Source: Oryza sativa Japonica Group
Lineage: Eukaryota; Streptophyta; Magnoliopsida; Poales; Poaceae
DNA: 64,000 nucleotides
Assembly: GCF_034140825.1 (NCBI RefSeq)
Contig: NC_089035.1
Coordinates: forward strand, 34,693,501-34,757,500
Direction: 5' to 3'
The notes below the pieces were generated by a model. It was not told where the DNA came from and did no database searches. It was given only the letters and a program-made list of their open reading frames with translations. This document shows, piece by piece, positions 55,215 to 64,000 of the stretch (its first letter is position 1; the number at the start of each line of letters is the position of its first letter). The position numbers and the translations under genes were made by a program.

Positions 55215-58200
55215 ATGGCGTCGACAGCCGTGTCCCGGCACGTGGTCGCGGTGCCGTACCCGGGCCGCGGCCACATCAACCCGATGCTGGCCGCGTGCCG
55301 CCTCCTCGCGGCCGCGGACGGCGAGCTCACCGTCACCGTCGTCGTCACGGAGGAGTGGCACGGGCTGCTGGCCTCCGCCGGTGTGCCCGCCACGCTGCCG
55401 CCGGCGGGCCGCGTCCGCCTCGCCACCATCCCCAACGTCATCCCCTCCGAGCACGGCCGCGGCGCCGACCCCGCCGGCTTCTTCGAGGCCGTGGACGCCA
55501 AGATGGGGGTGGCCGTCGAGCAGCTGCTCGACCGGCTGGAGCGGAGGCCCGACGCGATCGTGGCCGACACCTACCTGGCGTGGGGCGTGCCGGCCGGCGC
55601 GGCGCGCGGGATCCCGGTGTGCTCGCTGTGGACCATGGCGGCCACGTTCTTCTGGGCGCTCTACAACATCCACCTCTGGCCGCCGGTGGATGACCGGGAG
55701 GGCGAGCAAGGTATTTGGCTTCAGTCCTTGTCTCCGATTTTCTCGCTTTGAATTTTCTCTCTTTAAATCAACACTACTGTAGTTTCCACGATGTCTCCGA
55801 CTTCATGTGAGATTTCCACAATAATTTCTAGACATCTACGTCAAATTTCGAGTGTGTAGCACCTTTTCTACTCTTGAAAATGACAAATATTGGGGATTTC
55901 AAATATAGGGGTATGTTCTTGTTGAAACAAATTAAGATATCGTATGCTTCCAAGAACTTTGGATGATCCAAACATACTGTTTCAATATTCAGTTTGGTCT
56001 AGACAATTTCTAACTGAATCATCTTATGTTTTAATGTTTCTGAAATCAAATTATAAATGCACAGTCAGTGAATTCTGCTACTTCGTGAATTCTAATTGAA
56101 ATAGTGTCCTACTGTTCTTTCCTAAGAGTGTGTTTAGTTCTTTGGGCGTAAATTTTTTGAAGTATGCATATACACATTCGAAGTATTAAACGGAGACTAG
56201 TAACAAAAACAAATTACAGATTCCACCTATAAACTGCGAGACGAATTTATTAAGCCTAATTAATCTGTCATTAACAAATGTTTACTGTAGCATCACATTG
56301 TCAAATCATGGCGTAATTAGGCTCAAAAAATTCGTCTCACAATTTACATGCAAACTGTGCAATTGGTTTTTTCCCATTTAATATCCCATGTATGTGTCCA
56401 AACATTTGATGTGACGTTTTTTGCCAAAATTTTTTGGATCTAACAAGGCCTAAGATGAAAACTGCACCTTCTTTTAATGAAGATAGGGGCTGAAACTTAC
56501 AGGGATTTGACTTTGAGGTCCTCAATTTTGGGAAGTACACCATTGTCAAAACATTATTCTGCTACATTGTCCATAAATGATAAATTAGTTGCCCCTACAG
56601 CACTATTAAAATGTAGAATTGCGGAGAAACCAAAGAAGTAGATAATCTGATTACTAGGACAACTAAACCAAAATGCATTTTTTTTTATCAGTCAACTTTT
56701 CCACAGGTTCATAAGTTCTGAAGTTGGATATAACTAAACCAAAATGCATTTTGTATCAATTAACTTTTTCATAGGTTCATAAGTGTTGAAGTTAGATGCA
56801 GTCGAAAGAACTTTAGGAATGTTTGCTGAAACGTGTCTACTGCCGTGATGCCAAAACAGAGATTTTTACTTGTATTAAATGAGGTCACAAACACAGAGCC
56901 CTTCCTTAGCTTATTATGCACAACCCTTTCTCATAAACTTTATATTTCTTTGTCGGTGTGTCCTGAGTAAGTAAAGTCCTTTGCTTTTTCAGTGACTACA
57001 AGTACTTGTTATCAATAAAATAATGGAAAATGAGTGATTTATTCCACAATATATTTGTATTTGATTCTAGTACATGAGAAGTTTCCTCTTTTCCCCCTTT
57101 TTTGGATGAAACATATTTCAGTTTTCAGTCATAAAAAGATACAAGTATGGAACTAATAGTCACAATGCATTTTTAAAATTCTTATGCTAAAGCATTCCTA
57201 TCATCATGCATATTTGCAATTGCATCTTTTGATACAACTTTCAACTTTTCTGTCACATTATTCCAATTTCAACCAAACTTCCAAGTTTGGTTGAAATTGG
57301 AACGATGTGACTGAAAAGTTGCGTGTGTATGAAAGGTTTGATCCGATGGAAAGTTGGAAGTTTGGAAAAAAAAACTTTGCAACTAAACAGGGCCTAACAT
57401 TGCATAACTTATTATATGCTCTACTTCTTTTCTTTGCAGACCTAAGCCGCAAGTCCTTGGAGCAATATGTCCCAGGCTGCTCATCAGTCAGGCTCTCTGA
57501 CGTCAAGATCTTCCGGTCTTGGGAACGGTCAATGAAGCTGACAACGGAGGCGTTCGTCAACGTGCGTAAAGCGCAGTGTGTCCTCTTCACTTCCTTCTAC
57601 GAGCTCGAACCCTGCGCCATGGACAGAATCACGCAGGCGGTTCCGTTCCCGGTGTACCCAGTCGGACCTTCAATCTCGGACATGCCGCTGGACGGCGGCG
57701 CCGGCAAGATCGACGACGAGGAGCACCGTGCCTGGCTGGACGCGCAGCCGGAGCGCTCCGTGCTGTACGTCTCGTTCGGCAGCGTCGTCTCCATGTGGCC
57801 GTCGCAGCTGGAGGAGGTCGCCGTGGCGCTGCGCGACAGCGCGGTCAGGTTCTTCTGGGTGGCCAGGGACAGCGCCAGCGCCGGTGACCTGCGACGGATC
57901 GCCGGCGGCAACGGGTTGGTGGTGCCGTGGTGCGACCAGCTGGGCGTGCTGTGCCACCGCTCCGTCGGCGGCTTCCTCAGCCACTGCGGGTGGAACTCGC
58001 TGCTCGAGGCCGTGTTCGCCGGCGTGCCGCTGCTCGCGCTCCCCGTCGTCTGGGATCAGGTGGTGGACGCCCGCGTCGTGGCCGACGAGTGGAGGATCGG
58101 CGTCAACCTGTCGGAGCAGAGGAGGGAGGAGGACGACGGCGGCGGCGTCGTCGTCGGCAGGGACGCGATCCGTGCCGCCGCGGCGAGGCTGATGGATCCG

Positions 58201-58356
58201 GACGACGGCGAGAGCCGAGAGATGAGGAGGAGGGCCGCGCTGCTGCGCGAGGCTTGCCGTGGCGCCGTGCAGGACGGACCGGACGGTGGCTCGTCGCGCC
58301 GCTCGTTGAACGGATTCGTGAAAGATCTCGCCGACGGGAGACTTAATTTCCAGTGA
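55215..58356 (+). CDS. UDP-glycosyltransferase, UGT87-like (copy 1), two exons
   Basis: Exons 55215-55710 and 57440-58356 (phase-1 intron, GT at 55711, TTTGCAG before 57440); 1413 nt, 470 aa. The cytosolic family-1 glycosyltransferase fold is clear: VAVPYPGRGHINPM with catalytic His20, the activating Asp118 in VADTY, and a full PSPG sugar-nucleotide box (329-372) from WCDQLGVLCH through HCGWNS to VVWDQ, whose last residue (Gln) favours UDP-glucose. The N-terminal half (IPNVIPSEHGRGAD, YLAWGVPAGA) resembles UGT87. The acceptor substrate is unknown. The intron holds a Tourist MITE, a 71-bp tandem duplication and a foldback close to the acceptor. A tandem partner follows at 59577. Confidence 0.9.
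56126..56450. mobile_element. Tourist-like MITE in UGT copy 1 intron
   Basis: TAA at 56123-56125 and 56451-56453. The ends GAGTGTGTTTAG and AACAAGGCC, with internal ACATTTGATGTGACG and CATGTATGTGTCCAAA, make it a relative of 1910-2238. Confidence 0.78.
56661..56802. repeat. 71-bp tandem duplication in UGT copy 1 intron
   Basis: AACTAAACCAAAATGCATTTT...GGTTCATAAGT at 56661 is repeated at 56732 with scattered changes. Confidence 0.75.
57242..57322. repeat. foldback near 3' splice site of UGT copy 1 intron
   Basis: CCAATTTCAACCAAACTT (57263-57280) and its exact complement (57283-57300) are separated by two bases. Outer arms CAACTTTTC(T/A)GTCACAT extend the stem to about 39 bp. Probably part of a MITE running on to the AAACAGGGCCT near 57385. 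Confidence 0.85.
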
Positions 58357-59576
58357 GAGAACAGCGTGAATTAAACCAAAAAAGTAAATAAATGTACTAG
58401 CGTGAATGCTTGTTGTGTATCAGTATCCACGTGGAGAATAATGGAAGAGAAAATTTTACTTTAGGTAATCTGTTGTACGAGGCAAACATCATCCCTGTTC
58501 TATCGAAACACTCTCTTAGATTACCAGCCTAAGAGGCTTTTACTTATGGCAGATACCCTTTTACTGACCAACCTGATTTTTACTTGCGGCTAACTTAATG
58601 TGACAGTTAAATACTAAATGACCGGTGTTCGGAAAAGAAAATATTTGAGCCCACTGCAAGAGAAATGTACTATTCGATCATGGCAAATGAAGCTTGAAGG
58701 TTACGTTGCTAGTGAGGAATATTTCTCGAGAAGATATCGCTGGGCCGCTCCAACCACACTTACAAACTAGCGGCAGGAACTCTGGAGGACCACATCAATG
58801 TGGGTTTCTAGCATCATAGGGGTATTGTAGTAACTTCCTGTGCACCATCGGGGTTAAGATTATAACTCCACATTTATGTTTGGGGACTATATAAGCCAGT
58901 CCTAATCTCATAGTAAAATACCATACCATATATTGGGCTTTACAACTCGAACTCATCTCGTTCTTAGAATAGGCGGGAAAAATGATACTTTTCCGCCTAT
59001 CCTCTGTTGATCTGTTACCCAAGGTCACGAAATAATATTTTATTATCAATGTTTTGCTTTGAATAGTTCCTTAACCAATATTTTTGTTTTGGATTGGGTA
59101 TTTTTATTTTCATGGTGTTTTAGACCATCCTTAATTTTAATTATCTACATCTAACTTGTTACATGAAAAAGAAATAACTTGTATATAGCTGTGAGATTTA
59201 AGAGTTTATTGATGAGTAGGAATCGACGTATTCTAGATTGTTCAAACAATCGTTCATATGTTTGAGACGAGGGTCGGTAGTCAAAAGTGAAAAAGAAAAA
59301 ACAAGACTACCCTGTCCAAAATAAGAACGTCGATTAAAAGATGTTTTAAAGTAAACTATCAGTAATGAAATATGATCCGAAATGAGAATTACTCAAAATG
59401 TTATATTATGATCATGCCATCACACATGATCGTATCAATATCCATCGACACGTGCACATGTGGGCATGCGTGTGTGGGCAGCGTGGCGCCGGCACACACA
59501 AAGGGAGAGGGGAGAGCGAGAACCACACGCACGCACGCACGCACGCAGCCACAACAGGGGAGAGATTGCGAGCGCG
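58357..59576. other. spacer between the two UGT genes
   Basis: 3' flank of copy 1, then AT-rich sequence. A (CACG)n-like run (ACGCACGCACGCACGCACG) at about 59527-59545 lies in the leader of copy 2. No other gene or clear transposon. Confidence 0.45.
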
Positions 59577-62448
59577 ATGGCCGCCTCCACCTCCGCCGCC
59601 GCCGCCGGGGACGAGCCGTGCCGCTGCCATGTCGTGGCGGTGCCGTTTCCGGGGCGCGGGCACGTGAACGCCATGATGAACCTGAGCCGGCTCCTCGCCG
59701 CGCGGGGCGCCGCCACGGTCACCTTCGTAGTCACCGAGGAGTGGCTCGGCCTCCTCTCCTCCTCCTCCGCGCCGCCCGGCGTGCGGCTGCGCGCCATCCC
59801 CAACGTCATCCCCTCCGAGAACGGCCGCGCCGCCGACCACGCGGGCTTCCTCGACGCCGTCGGCGCCAGGATGGAGGCGCCCTTCGAGCGACTGCTCGAC
59901 CGGCTCCGGCTCGAGGAGGAGGAGGAGACAGCGGCGCCCGTCGCGGCGTTCGTGGCCGACTTCTACGTGCCGTGGGTCGTGGACGTCGGCAACCGGAGGG
60001 GCGTGCCCGTCTGCTCCCTCTTCCCCATGGCCGCCGTGTTCTTCTCCGCCTACTACCACTTCGACAGCCTCCCGTCGTGGCTCGCTAAACCGCCGCACCA
60101 GCCGGTCGCCGGTGCCACAACAGGTGAGGTCTCTTCATTGCTTCCATTGCCTGTTACTGTCAAGCTTACCCTCTCCTGAATCTCATTTTTTACTGAATCA
60201 CCCACATACGAATCAATTTAGAGATTTACCCACATTGTTACATCCATGAACTGATGAGTTAGGAGATTTACTGAATCTGATTTCTGCCTGTTTACTAGAT
60301 AAGGCTCCAAGAGAGACATATGTTGGCTATTACTCGGTGCTGTGAATACAATGTTACTTACTTCTTGCTTTGTTTGTTTGTTTTTTTTTTCTGAACGGAA
60401 AAATAGCATTAGTGTGCCTTTTCATTGAATATAGCACGAGAAAATACAACCCCTAGGGGTAAAGAAAAAATGTTTTTTGAAAGAACCCAGCGGAGCTGGT
60501 TTTATATTATAGAGAGGTTAGAAAAACACTGTACAGGGGGTGCGGTGTAGTACTTGAAAAACACTTCCCGCCTACATTAAGGTGATAAAAGAACTACTCT
60601 CGCGATATTACATTCTGCACTCCCTTGGCGCCTGCCATTCCCCAAAGCTGCATCTCGTCCACAATCTTGCTTGCAATCGCCGGCTGTGTCGACTCTGTGC
60701 TTCGGAAGATGCGGTTGTTTCTTTCCGTACAAATTTCCCAGAGCACCGTCAGGAAAGCAGAGCGTAGTCCTTTTTTCTGAATTTTCTCTGCATTGCTTGT
60801 TTGGCTATGCCACCAGTCAAGCAGTGTACTGTCCTCTGATGAGTCTTGGAAGCGCCGTGGCCTGATCTGACGCCCAACCTCAGTCCAAATCTGCTGCACA
60901 AAGGGACATTCTTTGAAGAGGTGTTGGGCGGTCTCAAGGTTTCTGAAGCAGAGCTGACAAGGTGCGGAAAAAATGTGAGATCATCGAAATCTATACACTA
61001 TACAAGGTGCGGAATGAACTCGCGCAGACACTTAGCTTTGTTTGTTACTTATACGCACATTCCGAAGTGTTTTGAGTGCTTTGGGTTTAATTCGTTCAAA
61101 AAGGTGGTTGAATATAGGCAGTTGTAGGTGTGAATATAGCGTGGTAAATGAAACACCGTCAAATAGGAGAACAATTTGTTAGTGTTCTTTCACATAAATC
61201 CATTACTGCGAGTCTGGAACAAAGCTCACGTGATTCAGCTAACAAAATCTTTTAAGTCGTCAAAATGGTTGTCTTTCTCATTTTGGCTCTCCAATCAACA
61301 AATCCCCTAGTCGGGGTTTAATCGCAGAACACATCGCCACTTCACCCCAATCTTGAGAGGTATCGCTTCTTTTTAATTTCTCTATTAAGATGAATCCACT
61401 TTCTGTACCAAACTTGAGTAGTCTTAGTGTTTTTTTGTTTTGTACTAACATTTGAGAGAGGTAAGTTTCTGTGCATCTGAATCATCTACTGCTAACAGTT
61501 TACAAAATTATTCACTCTTACGATCTTATCTACTTTTGATCAGCAGATAACCCTGATCAGAGACTTGAGCACTATATCTCAAGCTTGGCTTCAAGTTCAA
61601 TAATGTTATCTGATCTCAAGCCTTTAATTCACAGTGAGAGAACAGTGGAGTATATCCTAGCATGTATCTCTAGCATCAGAAAAGCACAGTGCCTCCTATT
61701 CACCACCATATATGAGCTTGAGGCCAGTGTAATCGACTCTCTTGAATCATTAGTCACCTGCCCAGTGTACCCAATTGGGCCCTGCATTCCGTATATGACC
61801 CTTGAAAACGAGCATACCAAGTCCAATGGAGAAGCTCCTGGACGGATAGATTACTTCGCGTGGCTGGATTGTCAACCTGAGAACTCAGTGCTATATGTTT
61901 CTCTTGGCAGTTTTGTCTCGGTGTCATCCTCTCAGCTTGATGAGATCGCCTTGGGCCTTGCCACAAGTGAGGTCAGATTCTTGTGGATTCTTCGTGAACA
62001 ATCCACTCGAGTGCGAGAACTTGTCGGTAACACCAACAAGGGCATGATACTTCCATGGTGTGATCAGCTGAAGGTTCTGTGCCACCCTTCAGTCGGGGGC
62101 TTCCTGACCCATTGTGGAATGAACTCGACGCTGGAAGCTGTCTTTGCTGGGGTACCTATGCTCACCTTACCATTGTTCTTTGATCAACCAATTAATGGCC
62201 GGCTAATTGTGGAAGAGTGGAAGATTGGAGTGAACTTGAGGGACTCGACAGACAAGGATCGCCTGATCAGAAGGGAGGAGATTGCAAGGGCTGTTAAGAG
62301 GCTGATGGCATCTGAAGAAGCTGAGATGAAAGCAATAAGGAGGCACGCTCTTGAGTGGAAAGAGATTTCTCATAGAGCAGTCGACAAGGGTGTATCTTCG
62401 CATTGTAATCTGGCTTCACTGATGGAGATGATATGCCCATCAAGATGA
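59577..62448 (+). CDS. UDP-glycosyltransferase, UGT87-like (copy 2), two exons
   Basis: Exons 59577-60123 and 61547-62448 (phase-1 intron at the same place as in copy 1); 1449 nt, 482 aa. Catalytic His29 in PFPGRGHVNAM, Asp128 in VADFY, PSPG box 353-396 (WCDQLKVLCH ... FFDQ). The box carries Met374 where nearly all plant UGTs have Trp (HCGMNS instead of HCGWNS). The in-frame ATG at 59460 would add 39 residues translated from the CACG repeat and is rejected. The exons differ in composition, exon 1 being very GC-rich and exon 2 much less so, which hints at different histories. The acceptor CAGCAG is a NAGNAG tandem site, so an extra Ala is possible at the junction. The intron contains an antisense LINE fragment. 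Confidence 0.88.
60473..60970 (-). mobile_element. LINE fragment in UGT copy 2 intron
   Basis: Minus-strand frame 60594-60899 plus sequence just upstream reads CQLCFRNLETAQHLFKEC, then LLDWWHSQTS and LWEICTERNNRIFR, the zinc-binding tail of L1-type ORF2. 5'-truncated, antisense to the host gene. Confidence 0.75.
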
Positions 62449-63088
62449 ACGCCAGTATTTTGAATGTGCCGATGAAAGTCTAATTAATGTATCATTTGTT
62501 TAACCTTATTCGAATTACTCTATTATAACCATATCTTGCTCTATACTTAATTCATTTTTATAAATCTTATATGTGAGTTGAAAATTACATGGATTATCTA
62601 AGGTTTCAAAACTGCTACTGTCAGGCACCAAGAATATGATAGTAAACCTTCGATTGGCAAACATCACAGACACAAGTTTCTTGATTACCAGTGGCTATAA
62701 CCTTCTTCAAGAGACTACAGATGCAAACCATATCTCCATGGTACCACTTGATTACCAGTTTTTTTAGGTTGCCAGAGCTATTAAAACATTTCGAGGAGTA
62801 TGGGATCGATTCAAGACACGAGATTGTTGTATGCAAACATGTAATTCGATCATCATTCATACTTATCAAGAACCGTTATTGATAAGATTCAGATGACAGT
62901 TTATATACACCAAGGTGTATTATCACATAAAGGCCAAATCCTGGCCATTAGAAGTCATAGCAAGCGTGTCAAGATTCCAAACTTTCTTGACTCCAAAACA
63001 AGCAAACGCCTAATGAATGTCAGACTCGCCTTCCATTGCACTCTAAACCAAATAAGCAAACGAAATACGAGACAAAGCTAATCTCCAT
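62449..63088. other. spacer between UGT copy 2 and cyclin 3' ends
   Basis: 3'-UTRs of convergent genes; nothing else recognised. Confidence 0.5.
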
Positions 63089-64000
63089 TTATTTGCAGAG
63101 TTCCACTGCTGGTGAGCGAAGTGCCACTCCTCCAAGCTGCTCACTGGAATACTTCTTGTACACAACCCTCAGCTTGCTCTCAGGGGCAGTAGAGTGCGAG
63201 GTAACAAGAAGCTTTGCAGAGTCCCTGAAATCATCGCAGAAAAATAAAGTTCAGTATATCTGCTCAATGGAGAATTTCAGTGATGCTAGTTAAACAAGTC
63301 ATCGAGTCATGTAGTGCTTACAATAGCTGTGACTCGGTAAATCCAGTGTGGTGCTTGAGAGTGTCAGTCCATAGAGGGCTCTTCTTCAGGGTGAGCCTGG
63401 CTGCATAGACAGCAGAGGCAGCAACCTTGGAAGGCAGGGATGCCACCAGCCCGTACTGCATCAGTGCCAATTCAGCGAAGAAGAAGGCCATGTGCTCCAT
63501 CTGCATTCACCAAAAGAAATTTTGAGTACACGCTCAAACTTGTTGCTTAGCAATGAAATATAATCCGATGGTAAACAGAAACAAACAGAAGCCATGGCTC
63601 TTTACCTCCTTGTCACTTTTGTTATCTGCAGACGCCCCCGCCTTCAGATAGCGCATAATGAAGACATATGCTGTAGGAACGGTGAGATTCCACTGAAGCT
63701 TATTCAGAATCCCCTTCTCCATTGCAAGAATCTGTTCCCTAGTGTATGCACTATCTGATATCAAGATGAAGTCGTTCACCTGCAAATACATAGACAGAGA
63801 TCCAATCAGAACAAGTCCCTGCTAGAAATGGGCAGTGCAGAGCAAAGGGGCTAAAAATGTTGCTACCTCTGGGGCCCAAATCTCCTCGTACTTGCAAGCT
63901 ATCAGCATGGCAGAGACACCTACCAGCTGCAGCTCCCTCCGCTGCACTTGCTGCATCGAGAGGTACCGGTCGATGACATACATGGAGAGGTATAGGGTCT
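63089..64000 (-). CDS. CYCB1-1: B-type cyclin, C-terminal part (cut by window edge)
   Basis: Four exons are visible: 63867 to beyond 64000, 63606-63779, 63322-63500 and 63089-63224, with GT-AG borders and consistent phases. The first partial exon gives the N-terminal cyclin fold (YLSMYVIDRYLSMQQVQRRE, LQLVGVSAMLIACKYEEIWA). Next come NDFILISDSAYTREQILAME and WNLTVPTAYVFIMRYLKA, then the C-terminal fold MEHMAFFFAELALMQYGL and LPSKVAASAVYAARLTL, ending ...RSPAVELCK. B-type cyclins activate CDKs at the G2/M transition and are degraded through an N-terminal D-box, which would lie outside the window. The name CYCB1-1 rests on my memory of its chromosome 1 location; the class call is firm, the exact member less so. 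Confidence 0.85.

Overview
The window is plant nuclear DNA from a grass, almost certainly rice (Oryza sativa). GC-rich, largely intronless P450 genes and GT-AG introns are interleaved with AT-rich spacers full of Tourist (TTA target duplication), Stowaway (TA) and Mutator-like (9-bp duplication) elements. The gene order, with CYP94-type P450s, then a PsbP-domain gene, a UGT pair and a B-type cyclin, fits my memory of the long arm of chromosome 1. That placement is recollection, not a search result.

Layout. 1-46,750 is a tandem array of CYP94-type P450 genes on the + strand: four intact single-exon genes (2809-4347, 7875-9410, 12710-14257, 28424-29959), one nearly intact gene with a single-base frameshift (45197-46749), and a decayed fragment (21434-22045). 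The spacers are made almost entirely of transposons: LINE tails, a solo LTR, MITEs, Mutator-like elements carrying captured host gene pieces, long inverted repeats, and a rearranged endogenous pararetrovirus (about 34.4-39.6 kb) that ends in a TA microsatellite. 46,750-64,000 is a normal gene-dense segment. It holds plastid ribosomal protein bL34 (minus), an O-fucosyltransferase-like membrane protein (plus), a DUF3007 thylakoid protein (minus), a PsbP-domain lumenal protein (plus), two UGT87-like glycosyltransferases in tandem (plus), and the 3' half of a B-type cyclin (minus, running off the right edge).

How the genes relate. The P450s are recent tandem duplicates: three of them share a 5'-UTR block, and two share 3' flanks, so later insertions can be recognised against an 'empty' sister copy. 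One insertion lies between the TATA box and the 5'-UTR of the 12.7-kb gene. The two UGTs share one phase-1 intron position. Two head-to-head pairs (bL34/O-fucosyltransferase-like and DUF3007/PsbP-domain) have short shared promoters; three of these four products are probably plastid proteins. Nothing prokaryotic, no CRISPR and no convincing tRNA or rRNA gene was seen.
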